Assembly (NCBI GenBank): GCA_020310875.1
Contig: CM035412.1
Location: forward strand, 130,442,196 to 130,506,195
Origin: Ceratopteris richardii
Taxonomy: Eukaryota; Streptophyta; Polypodiopsida; Polypodiales; Pteridaceae
Direction of reading: 5' to 3'
DNA length: 64,000 nucleotides
Part shown: one piece after another, positions 54,901 through 64,000 of the stretch
Position numbering within the stretch: position 1 is the stretch's first letter
Layout of the letters: the number at the start of each line of letters is the position of its first letter
Notes under the pieces: generated by a model
Databases searched by the model: none
What the model was told of the DNA's origin: nothing
Seen by the model: only the letters and a program-made list of their open reading frames with translations
Translations under genes and position numbers: made by a program

Positions 54901-56900
54901 ATCTAAAGACAAGAAGTCAAAAGCTCTTGTCGCTACAAAATTGGTCAAGGGTAAACCAATTGAACTTGAATTCGAGAAAATTCAAGAACTTGGAATTCTG
55001 ATTGATATTCTGTCAAAGAGGTTTTCAAGTTTCCAAGGCAAAGCACATGATTCTGAGGTGATCATGCAAAGGAATCAAAACCTAGGAAAATCTAGTTAGA
55101 GGTAATGCCTGAAACTTCCAATTCTTGTAAAAGAATTGAAGAAATAAGGTACTCTATCAAGAGATGTTTAGACTTTAGGATAAGAATCACCCACACATTA
55201 ATGTGAATATAAAATAGGGTGGTATGGGACACCAGATTTTATACTCAGATCGATGTAGGAAAGATGGAATGGGACATCGGACCGTGGGATGATGATTATC
55301 TTTTAGTCCTAGTTTGGATTTTGAAGTTAGGTTTCATCCTCAAGGGAATTAAGACTTCAAGGAAAAGTTTAATTCGTTAAGGATGAAAGTAGTATCTTAC
55401 GATACTTCAAGGTAACTTCAAGATTAAGGAAACTGAAGATATGAAGTAAGTAACTTCCAAGATCTTCATAGAACACTTCAAGTTTAAGTGTTATTGATCA
55501 GAAATATTTGATAAATTTCTGAAAGAAGTTGGACTTTGATTTTGAGTTGATCTTTTCAACTAAAGATTTAATTGACTAAGTCAAGCATCAAGTTCCTAGT
55601 GTAACTTGATAAAATTCACTCTTTTAGACTCAAAGAAATGCACAAGAATTGCATTCACGGAGTCAAAAAGATTGAATGTGACCTGAACTTAGTCTCAAGT
55701 GAAGCATTATTTGAATACAAAACTCATCAGCGTAACCTCAGTGGGTCGACACACTGATGTTGGTTACCACACTAGTATCTTGTGGTTGGATGATGTTTTT
55801 TATTTGCTTTGAATCTTTTTGAGAAGCTAGCTTATTTCTCTTAAAGATAAAGTCAATGCTTCAATATCTTATTGAAATAGATCGTTGAGAAGTTAAAGTC
55901 CTGAGTCAACTAGACTTTGACTCATAGCAAGTTTATGTATGTGCGAAGTTTGAATTGGTTGTACAAAGTCTTAGTTATCCCTTTCCGCTTTCCAAATCTT
56001 TTGGAATTGACTCAGATATGGTATCTGATTCCTTTTGCAAAAGACCAGGGATAGCCGGTTAGAATTAGATAACTAACTTGAACATCCTAGATAGATGTTA
56101 TGTACAAGAACCTTTTCAATCTTCAAAAGATGATAAGTCTAAGTAGACTTATTCATTTGATTTTGCTTCAAGTTATAGCATAAAATAATTTCCTAGAGTC
56201 CAGTATACTCTAGAATAGGGAAGTTAGGAATTGCTCGTCAGATTGACAATTCCCAAGAACTTTCAGTTAAAAGTCTTTGAGAAAAGTGTCCTAAGTTGGA
56301 CAATTTTCATTTTGAATTTGAATTGGTGAAGTTAGTATGGTTGATTCCACCGAAATGGTAAACTTTCTCCTACAGCTTACATAGGATTTTTTCAAACTCA
56401 TTGGGACAAAGTAGTCCTCTAGTCGGGTGAAAAAATCAAGTAACTGTTAGATAAAAGTAAACCATTGTACAGACATCTAAAGTTAGATGTATGGGACAAC
56501 CAAATTTCAAGTTCTCCAAAACAAATTCAAGTGAATCAAGAATTCTTAAAGTCTTGCGAGGGATAAGAATCTCACCTTCATTACTAAGTCCATGCACCAG
56601 ACATGCCCAGAAATGGACTAGTAATTTGAATCCACCTAATTCACATGTTTGTGCCTAGATCGCACATCCAGAAACTGTGAATTAGCCAGGGATATCTGTT
56701 TAGATCCACCTTTATTATTCATTCACTATTTTGTACTTTGACTAGTTTATCAAAGTGCAAAGCGAGATAGTGTTTAGAATCATTTGGGCAAGGATGCCAC
56801 CACAGAGATGAGACATGTTCTTCCAGTTCTAGAACATGACCATGTTCTTCCAGTTTTAGAACATGAGGCTCGGGGGTTGCCTACAGTATGTATATAGCTC
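51901..56900 (+). other. L1 non-coding interior
   Basis: Five kilobases without recognisable protein sequence. It is rich in TTCAAG/CTTGAA and AAGTTCC/GGAACTT words that can pair with one another. CATGCA-type words cluster at 52735-52800. A pair of 25-base hairpin units lies at 56814-56838 and 56841-56865. I find no larger repeat or gene. Confidence 0.75.
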
Positions 56901-56939
56901 TATTTTCGAGGACGAAAATCTTTTCCAAGGAGGGAAGAA
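56901..56939 (+). other. L1 chromovirus-type 3' motif and polypurine tract
   Basis: TTTTCGAGGACGAAAATC followed by AAGGAGGGAAGAA immediately before the 3' LTR. This is the conserved 3' end of Tekay/Del-like gypsy elements. Confidence 0.85.
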
Positions 56940-57367
56940 TGTAATAAAGTAAGTCTATGATCCAAGGGTCTGGCCGGTTCAGACAGATCTGAAATCGGAC
57001 ACCGTTTGGTCATCCGTGTGTATGACCAAAGATCTCGAGTTTAGACTTACTAGGAGGTCTTGTGCTCTTGTGAACAAGTGATCCACTTAGCTTAGTGGTT
57101 AAGACACAAGGGTGTGAAGGACGAGGTCTTGGGTTCAATCCCCATGAGGTACATGGGAAGAGTATTTTGCCCAAAGAGCTCTAGAACCTTCTAGAAGCAT
57201 CCACTGAGACACTTGGCGCACATGTAGTTACATGGCTGACACTTGGATGATTAGCATTCACTTGCCCAAGAAGGCAGTCCCCTGGAGAGAGCTATATATA
57301 GAGGCATTTGGTTGGGAGGAGAGTCATCTCTCAAGCATGTGGTGGTCGTAATCTTCGTTCTATTGCA
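56940..57367 (+). repeat. L1 3' LTR
   Basis: 428 bp, one visible difference from the 5' LTR. A- and B-box-like elements are at 57088-57098 and 57132-57142. Confidence 0.93.
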
Positions 57368-57372
57368 GATGC

Positions 57373-57720
57373 CCATTTACCTTTCATGTGGATCATGTGG
57401 CTCTGGTTTATCTTGTCCGCCAGCAACATTTAGAGGGTAGAATAGCCAGGTGGGTGTTGTTGCTGCAAGAATTTGATTATGAGGTTGTACATCGTCCAGA
57501 GTCAGTGCATGCTCTTGCTGATTTTCTATCTTGACTTGATTCTGGTGAACTCCCCTATGGTATTGATGATACCACTCCTGCTATCTATGCGACTGATTCG
57601 GTGTAGGATGATTGCCAGGTGCTCCCTGTGGCATCATCGTACTATGATACTCTTATGATTTTTCTAACCAGTGGATGTTCCCTGACTAATACTTCCACTT
57701 CTGCTCGCCGTGAGCTTAGG
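57373..57720 (+). pseudogene. G3 RNase H remainder
   Basis: Continues G3 after L1: TFHVDHVALVYLVRQQHLEG, FDYEVVHRPESVHALADFLS, then TAG/TGA stops and SYYDTLMIFLTSGC, matching G1 11440-11775. It ends near TSARREL. Confidence 0.85.
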
Positions 57721-57960
57721 TATAGGAAGGAAAAGTTTAATGTAGTGGCTGACTTGCTTAGCTATATGCATATGCTCAACAAACTGAGTTTTACTGAGAT
57801 GACTAGTGAGCTACTTGATTCCATTAGAGGGAAATGTAGGCTTGATCTTGCATATTCCAGAATTCAAAAAGCCATAGAGAAAGGGGATCATGATATATGG
57901 GCTTTTTCCCACCCTCCTCCTAACATCGTGCACGCGCTCTTGTACAAAGTGTTTGCATGA
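57721..57960 (+). pseudogene. Chromovirus-like pol scrap fused to G3
   Basis: The frame from G3 continues openly as RKEKFNVVADLLSYMHMLNK, then FTEMTSELLDSIRGKC. This matches the NVVADALSR-type linker after RNase H in chromovirus gypsy polyproteins, unlike G1 at the same place. The fusion is in frame; the stop follows at 57960. Confidence 0.65.
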
Positions 57961-59879
57961 ATTGCACCTTAGATAAGGAAAACCATATCCTCCAATGTTT
58001 ATCCCTTGTGGTTTGATGGCCTAGAAAAGCCAAAAAAAGGCCTACCATAGAAACGCAGGATTGGGCTATCACAATAGTTCATGGAGTCTTCCATACAATT
58101 TCAAACAATGTCTCCAAGCCTATGAGTTTCTCTCACACCATTGATGGGGGAAGATTCAAACACCTTAATGAACCTATGGAAGATTGCTACTCTCCTCTAG
58201 GCCCATAGACAATGATATATGCTCATTGCTCTAGAAATTTCTCTAAGTTTCCAATGAGGATGGAGTATCAACGGGTACTCAACAAGGATTCAAGTGGAAG
58301 AATTATAGTATCCATGATGGATATCTATGTTGGAAAACAATGTCGCATTGGTCAAGATTGTCCACAGATTACAACATGTATAAATCTCAATTTTATTCCC
58401 TCTACAAGCAAATCGAGTTGGCACCTTGGATAGCACAACAACTCTTCAAAGAACCCACCTGGGTTCAATACCCATGGACGGCAGTGCGACGTGTTCAAGA
58501 TTTTTTTCTTTTACTCTTTTAGATAAAAGCATACAAAATGTGGCAGCGTGATTTTTTGAACATGCTTTTCATAAAAGCGAATAGATGGATATTTGTCTTC
58601 GAGATTACGTTTGTTTTTTGAAACAATGATCGTATGAGTTTTTTGCTTTTGGAAGTGCTTTATTCTATCAAGAGCTATGCTATATAAGAAGCCATTGGCT
58701 CATTGTTTATTCATCCTTCACCTAGTTCAACACCAAGCTTTGGAGCTTTGGTACCTCAATAGAGGTGGTGCTTCTTAGCACATGGGGCAGCCATGGTGCT
58801 ATTTTGGAGCATGTTTAGGAGCGGCTATGGAGTTCTTCTTGGAGAAGAAGAGTGTGCTCACACTCTTGCTTATGGAGAGGCCATTACCATCTTGGTGGTG
58901 TGGATCGGCCATTCACATGATGTATTTGAAGATTGTCTTATACATGAAGATTTCGGGTTGACATTGGATGGTGGTTAACATAAGATTTACATCTTATGTT
59001 AAGAATTTAGGTACATGTTCTCTTTACGCACACAGGTACTACTTGGAGTTTATGGAGGCAGGGGCATCCATATCAGGAGGAGTCCTATTCGGCATAGGTA
59101 CAAGAGAATCAGTACATGTATGCTTTATGCATATTTGGATGAGGTGTTTGAGAAGGTATGGTCATATAAGTTTGAGGATTTTTGGCAGCAAACTTGTTAG
59201 CAATCTTTGCTACTTTTATAAGTATGTGATCTTTTCACACACATGTCTAATTTAGGGTCTTCCATAGCCTAAGGTTAGATGAGGGTTTGTTGATTATCAG
59301 TTTTAGACTGATCCTTCCTCTTTCTGTCACTCATATTCACTCTTCTACAACCTATTAGGTCACACATCTCATATATATTTAGATTTCTGTCCATACATCT
59401 AAATATGTTTATTACATTTGTACATTCACTCATCCATCTATTTCTGTTCACATAGAGTGGTTGAGAATTTTGACTCCCATATTGTACATTGAACATTGGT
59501 ATATATGATAGTGTGAGTAAGCAGTGGCTTAGATAACACTTTACACATGTTGTCTAATCTCTCTCTATCTTTGACTCATCATTTGTATGATTAAATGTGG
59601 TATGTTCATGTTTTGTCAATATTGGAAGATTGCTGGTATCTGTGTTGTTGATCGTGGATCTATGGAACTTGGACATGTGGTATTAGTAATGGGCCTACCT
59701 AATTTCCAAGATTTGGTATCAAAGCTTTAGGGCTTTGGCATCAAATCATTCAGGCTCTCAGATTCCCAAGTTTCGAGACTTCCAGGTTTACAACATTTGA
59801 TTTAAGAGCATCTTCTAATATTTGACATTTGACATACACACTTAATCTAGATGCATAGGGATTTGAGAATTAGACAATT
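57961..59879. other. Unassigned sequence
   Basis: About 1.9 kb without recognisable coding motifs. A TATA-like CTATATAAGAAGCC at about 58679-58692 is followed by promoter-like downstream sequence, perhaps a decayed LTR. A possible tRNA-like stretch lies at 58410-58520. Confidence 0.5.
58405..58530 (+). repeat. Possible tRNA-derived SINE fragment
   Basis: A-box-like TGGCACCTTGGATAG near 58419-58433 and B-box-like GGGTTCAATACCC near 58460-58472, followed by a T-rich tract (58500-58520) that could stop Pol III. No target duplication seen. Confidence 0.3.
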
Positions 59880-60787
59880 TAGTCACATGTGTATTTGTTG
59901 CAGAGCGAAGAAGAGCACAAGGCAGAGAAAAAGATAGGCCTCAAAATTTTTCTGATTTGGACACCTTATTTTTGTATCATAATCATTTTGTAATATAATT
60001 TTCGATGTAAAAGCACTAGAGGAGTCCTCTAGATGCATCCCCACAGAAGATTAGTAGCTTACCCATGTAAATTAGTAGGAAATTAGCCTTTTAGTGAATA
60101 AAGTGCCGGTCTCTTGTGTGAAAGGACCATTTTTAGGGCATATGTATATAAGTCAATTTGTGACTCTTTGTAAAGACTTTTTGCCATTGTGAGAATCAAG
60201 AGCATAGAATTTCGAATTTGTGTCTTCTCCTCTCTGTATCTTCTTCTTTGTGAGCTTGTATGCATGTGTGTTGCTTGAAAAGAGTGTTAGGAAGTGTTGT
60301 CTATCCATGAAAGTGTTTGTTTGCTGTGGTTAAGGTGTGTGTGAAGTGTAGGAAGTGCTGAAGTGTAGGAAGGTCATTCCCATGACTCAATATTTTGCTC
60401 ATAACTTGAAGTAGAAGTGTCAGAATTGAGTGAAAATACCACCATTGGATGCGTCTTCTTGAGAGCTTCGAAAGGCATATGCTATTCGCTATATTCAAAG
60501 TTCGGAGCTGAGAGAAAAGCTCAATTTATTGTTGACTGCTGCTCCAAGTATCGCGACACCATAACTGACTGCTGAAGCTTGTTTGGATTAGACTTAGACT
60601 TATTTGTGCTCTTTGGAAAACTCATGTGTGTTGATCGTCATTTGAATGCATGTCTTCATACAATCGGCTAGGTTTTGATACTCTTCGGATTGATAAGTAA
60701 AGCATGAATCCCCACTATATGCACTTGAAGGGGATTGAGGTATAGCCTCTTTCTCCGCAAGTCCCTAGGTTGGATCTTAGGTACACA
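59880..60787 (+). repeat. G4 5' LTR (left end not located)
   Basis: Assigned because a Tat/Athila primer site follows at 60794. The end is about TAGGTACACA (60787). A TATA-like GTATATAAGTC lies near 60143-60153. The left boundary is a guess, since no second LTR is present in the window for comparison. Confidence 0.55.
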
Positions 60788-60793
60788 TGTTTT

Positions 60794-60811
60794 TGGCACC
60801 GTTGCCGGGGA
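60794..60811 (+). other. G4 primer binding site
   Basis: TGGCACCGTTGCCGGGGA, one base from the Athila/Tat consensus TGGCGCCGTTGCCGGGGA. Confidence 0.85.
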
Positions 60812-61225
60812 ATGCCGAATCAAACTGAGGCATTCATGTGATGGTAAGTAGCTTTTTGCATTGAAGTGAGTGGAGGAGTGGTGATTTTCTCTTCTTTGGT
60901 AAGTCACACTCATCCGCACTTACTACTACTCACTCTTGGAGTGTGTGTAGTGAGTTATTAGTCTAGGGAAGTGATTTGAGTGAGTAGAGTAGGAGGAGTA
61001 AGGGAGTAGGTTAGGAAGTTAGAGTAGCATTCAACCTTTGTCTTGTTGTTCTTTCTCAGTTAGTAAGAATTTTTAAGAGTATAAAAACCAAAAACATTGC
61101 CTTTTTCAAATCATTTGTTCCCAAAACAAGTATCGTGAGAGCACTCTGTCGAGTATCGTGAGCTGAGACCAGGGATTTTTGGAGCCTTGCCGAGCGAGCC
61201 AAAGGAATAAGGGAGTTGGGAAAAG

Positions 61226-61835
61226 TGTTGGAACTCAAGGTCAAGCATAAAACATGGAAGCACATCAAAGAAGTGGACATAGAAGAAGAGAGAGCAAGTA
61301 GGGAGCTCCAAGAAGTGTATGTCAAATTTTCAGAAGAATCCCCTACAAAAATAGTGATTTTCATCACTAAAAACCATTGTAAATGCCATTTTCTATTTTT
61401 CTTAACTCCATTTTGTTCAAGCCGAGGAGTCCTTGAGCTTGAGGAGTATTAGAACTATCATCCTACCAATTTTCATAATTTTTAGACTTTGTTTGAGCCC
61501 TCAAATAAGCCCTGGAACCTAATTTTTAACTAGGCCGGACACTAGGTCTGGACAGGGCCAAAACTAGTCAAAAAACTATAAAAAGAGCTAGAGAGCTCAT
61601 TTTTGGGGTTAGCTTGATAGAGAATAGAGCTTTTGTAAGAGAACTCTTTTGCAATCTAAGCTTTCCATTGTTCCTCTCCTTGATCTTACCTTGTGCGCGT
61701 GTGTGTGTATGTGTGTGCATGTTTGTGTGCTTTCACTCACGCACTTGTGCCTTCACTTGCTCGTGGTCTTCATACCGGTCCTCACATCTCCGCAGATTGA
61801 CAAGTAAAGGAGGTGGTGCTTACGCTTGAGCTACA
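61226..61835 (+). mobile_element. G2-family solo LTR in the G4 leader
   Basis: 610 bp from TGTTGGAACTCAAGG to GCTTGAGCTACA. It resembles the reverse complement of the G2 LTR over most of its length (shared CTAGGCCGGACACTAGGTCT-like block). Identical AAAAG flanks it at 61221-61225 and 61836-61840, so it is a complete insertion reduced to one LTR. Confidence 0.85.
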
Positions 61836-61914
61836 AAAAGGTTCCAAGGTGAGCACACTACTGAATCTTTGTGCAAAACTACTTTTGAAATCAAGTTTTC
61901 AGAAAAACGATCTG

Positions 61915-62523
61915 CGGTAAGTATCGTGAAGACCATACAGGGGTAGAGAAGAAGTATTTTTCTGATTCACGCTAAGAGGGGAGGGTAGATGCACTCAAAA
62001 CACATGTGTATGCACTCAAAAACCAAAAAAACACTTGCAAAAAATTGAAAAGTGTCAAGTATCATTTTCTCCTACGGTCGAGTATCGCCATATCTAAGTA
62101 TCGTGATCTCCTGTGGTTGAGTATCGCGATACCTGACCTTGTTGAGTATCGTGTATCGTGGAACTCTTTTCACGATACCTGTCAAGTATCGGGTATCGTT
62201 GAATCGGTTCTGACGATACATGGCAAGTATCGAGTATCGTTGAGAATTTCTCACGATACTTGTCAGATATCGCATATCGTGTATCATGAAATTTGGATCG
62301 CGATACTCGCTGAGTATCGTCTATCGTGAGTTTCGGATCACGATACTTGCTGGATATCGTGTATCGCGGAGGCAACTTTCCCGATACCTGACGAATATCA
62401 AGTATCGTCTTGAATTTCCTCGCGATACTTGTTCTGTATCCAGTATCATGTTTATCACGCGATATTGGGCAACTATCGAGTATCGTGTTCTGTGAGTATC
62501 GAGTATCATGTTTTGTCCAAGTA
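61915..62523 (+). repeat. GTATCG word-repeat array
   Basis: Many copies of GAGTATCGTG, GTATCGCG and ACGATAC, irregularly spaced. It is the same word family as G2 36480-37165, in opposite window orientation. Confidence 0.9.
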
Positions 62524-62558
62524 TCCTTGCCTAGGTGTCTAAGAGACCTCAGGTTCAT
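62524..62558 (-). pseudogene. G5 gag start (truncated after 12 codons)
   Basis: MNLRSLRHLGKD on the minus strand, then fusion to inverted G4 leader words near GTATCC. The open frame continues to 62094 only because the repeat words lack stops. Confidence 0.75.
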
Positions 62559-62819
62559 AAGCTTTGTCTTCTAGTCCCAAAATTCCCCTTTGTATTGCTC
62601 AAAATCCCTTCGGGCCCCTTGGTTTTCTAGTCCCACCGGAGGGTCAACTTCAAAATATCCTATTTGAAAATCAACGCATTATTCTTATAAAAAACAGTTG
62701 AGGCCGTGTAGGATTTGAAACGAGCTTTCCAACGAGCTATAGAGCTCAAAAAATGGACTTTGGATGAAAACGTTATGTCAAATCAGGCTCTTGGGGGTCA
62801 AAACAGGCAAACAGAACCT

Positions 62820-63665
62820 TTTGGAGAAAATCGCGATTTTGTGAAATCAGGGAATCGCGATTGTGTGAAATCAGAGAATCGCGATGCTGTGAAGTCAAAG
62901 AATCGCGATTTTGAGCACAGAATCATGTTTTTGAAAATCGCGATTTTGAGCGCAGAATCGTGTTTCAGAGAATCGTGGTTCACAAAATCGTGGTTCACAG
63001 GATCGTGATTCACAAAATCGTGTCTTCACAGAATCGTGTTTTAGAGAATCGTGTTCTAGAGAATCGTGATTTTGTCTTAGAGAATCGTGGTTTTCAAAAT
63101 TTAGAGAATCGCAATTTTGAGTACAACCACAGAATCGTGTTTTTTGAAAATCGCAATTTTGAGCACAGAATCGTGTTTTAGAGAATCGTGGTGCACAAAA
63201 TCGTGGTTCACAGGATCGTGATTCACAAAATCGTGTCTTCACAGAATCATGTTTTAGAGAATCATGTTCTAGAGAATCGCGATTTTGTCTTAGAGAATCG
63301 TGGTTTTCAAAATTTAGAGAATCGCAATTTTGAGTACAAACACAGAATCGTGTTTTTGGAAAATCGCTATTTTGAGCACCCAATCATGTTTTAGAGAATC
63401 GCGATTTTGTCTCAGAGAATCGTGTTTTCACAGAATCGTGGTTCACAGAATCGTGATTCACAGGATCGTGTTTTCACAGAATCGTGTTTCACAGAATCGT
63501 GTTCTAGAGAATCGCGATTTTGAGTACAACCACAGAATCGCGATTCTGAGAATGACCACAGAATCGTGATTCTTTCAGCAAGCTTTTAGGCGGGAAACAG
63601 AAAATCATGATTTTCAAAAAAAATTGAATTTTCAGAGAATCGCGATTTTCATCACAGAATCGCGT
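62820..63665 (-). repeat. AATCGCGATT / AGAATCGTG word-repeat array in G5 leader
   Basis: Roughly fifty AATCG-type words: AGAATCGTG, AAAATCGTGGTT, AGAATCGCGATTTT. The last is a perfect palindrome over AAAATCGCGATTTT. A longer unit is repeated: the stretch 62945-63165 recurs at 63165-63385 with few changes, a period near 220 bp. All open frames here are repeat by-products. Confidence 0.9.
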
Positions 63666-64000
63666 TTTTTGGCGGGAACTTCGAATTTTTGAGCGCCGAG
63701 CAATGGCGAGCTCCGTATGAGCAAAAAATCATGAAAAACACAGGCGCTTGTTCTCCCTTGCACTTTCTAACTCCTTCCCACACAATAATGCATGAAAAAT
63801 GGTATGAAAATGGTGAAAATGAACTAAAAAACAAGAAATTTCTATGAAGAAGAAGATGGAAGAAGGTGGAGATGATGATGATGAAGAAGATGAAGAAGAA
63901 AAATCAGAAAATGAACAAAAATGACAGTTTTTTTACCTTCCAACGTCGCAAATCTACGATCTTACCATCACAACGCTCGTCCTCGAAGCTCTCTCCCGAG

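Larger units (their letters stand above)
50710..57367 (+). mobile_element. L1: large non-autonomous LTR element (LARD-like), very recent
   Basis: 6658 bp. 428-bp LTRs (50710-51137, 56940-57367) differ at one base that I can see (T at about 50876, A at about 57106). Identical GATGC duplications flank it at 50705-50709 and 57368-57372. A primer site follows the left LTR, and the motif TTTTCGAGGACGAAAATC plus a polypurine tract precede the right LTR. That 3' motif is characteristic of chromovirus-type gypsy elements (Tekay/Del-like), so the mobilising partner is probably such an element. The 5.8-kb interior has no frame over about 100 codons and no gag-pol motif. Confidence 0.93.
48437..57720 (+). 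mobile_element. G3: truncated Tat-like gypsy fragment, interrupted by L1
   Basis: G3 is homologous to G1 from about 9160 to about 11770 (protease to after RNase H). It lacks gag, LTRs, integrase and the extra ORF. L1 splits it at 50709/57373. The break follows the ..LLG (C)P.. codons of RNase H that are continuous in G1. The right end is fused to a chromovirus-like piece. Confidence 0.88.
60812..62523 (+). other. G4 leader with GTATCG words, interrupted by a solo LTR
   Basis: GTATCGTG-type words appear at 61128-61165, then densely at 61915-62523 beyond the solo LTR. They are in the same sense as the G2 leader words relative to the element. No gag follows in this orientation, because the sequence switches to G5 antisense at about 62523. 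Confidence 0.75.
62524..64000 (-). mobile_element. G5: G2-family gypsy, gag start and leader only
   Basis: On the minus strand, ATG 62558 opens MNLRSLRHLGKD, matching the G2 Gag start, but after 12 codons the sequence runs into the G4 leader. Toward the right, the leader matches G2 in its gag-proximal (62559-62815) and primer-proximal (63930-64000) parts. The window ends about where the primer site (GGCAATGGCGCC in G2) should begin, so the 5' LTR lies outside. Confidence 0.82.

Noticed and set aside
57473..57658. Small plus-strand ORF
   Set aside because: Shadow frame of the G3 RNase H remainder.
62715..63569. Open frames on both strands reading ENRDF/RNRVL-like peptides
   Set aside because: They are translations of the AATCG word array. 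They overlap on opposite strands and have no independent coding signal.

Overview
This window is a block of nested plant LTR retrotransposons with almost no single-copy sequence. The organism is a land plant with a large, repeat-rich nuclear genome. The evidence is Ty1/copia and Ty3/gypsy polyproteins of plant type, initiator-methionine-tRNA primer sites on copia elements, and Tat/Athila-type primer sites (TGGCGCC.TTGCCGGGG) on gypsy elements. The species cannot be fixed from the sequence. No intact host gene, rRNA, CRISPR or true tRNA gene was found, and every polyprotein is broken, so nearly all CDS are listed as pseudogenes.

Elements are numbered here: C1-C4 are copia, G1-G5 are gypsy, and L1 is a large non-autonomous element. 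Layout: 1-2043 is unassigned sequence. C1 (minus strand) runs 2049-16299 with target duplication ATGTG. G1 (plus, Tat-like) sits inside the C1 leader. A 0.7-kb inversion (15600-16290) scrambles the shared right end of C1 and G1. 16305-17612 is unassigned. C2 (minus) runs 17618-48249 with duplication GAATT and is split by three insertions: C3 (plus, 17955-25051, with a solo LTR of another family inside its 3' LTR), G2 (minus, 25189-38230, duplication CACCT) and C4 (minus, 38501-43899). G3 (plus, 48437-57720) is a truncated relative of G1. It is interrupted by L1 (50710-57367, duplication GATGC), which has no coding capacity and LTRs differing at one base in 428. A short chromovirus-like pol scrap follows. 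G4 (plus) gives an LTR end, primer site and leader (about 59880-62523) and carries a G2-family solo LTR (61226-61835, duplication AAAAG). G4 is fused head-to-head at 62523 to the gag start and leader of G5 (minus), which runs off the window just before its primer site.

The most unusual content is: (1) G2 has a second aspartic-protease-like domain downstream of integrase, followed by a basic tail with five WVPK/WVWK-type repeats. (2) G1 carries a roughly 700-codon extra ORF with a coiled-coil end between integrase and the 3' LTR. (3) L1 carries a tRNA-like A-box/B-box pair inside each LTR and four degenerate tRNA-like units in antisense in its leader. (4) Every Tat/Athila-like element with a visible leader has its own tandem or word repeat there: 21-bp units in G1, GTATCG/CGATAC words in G2 and G4, AATCGCGATT words in G5.

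The order of events can be read from the nesting. C1 and C2 are old insertions of one family. G1, C3, G2 and C4 came later. L1 is the youngest. Decay in G1 is mostly nonsense mutations readable as C-to-T changes, in keeping with long-term cytosine methylation.
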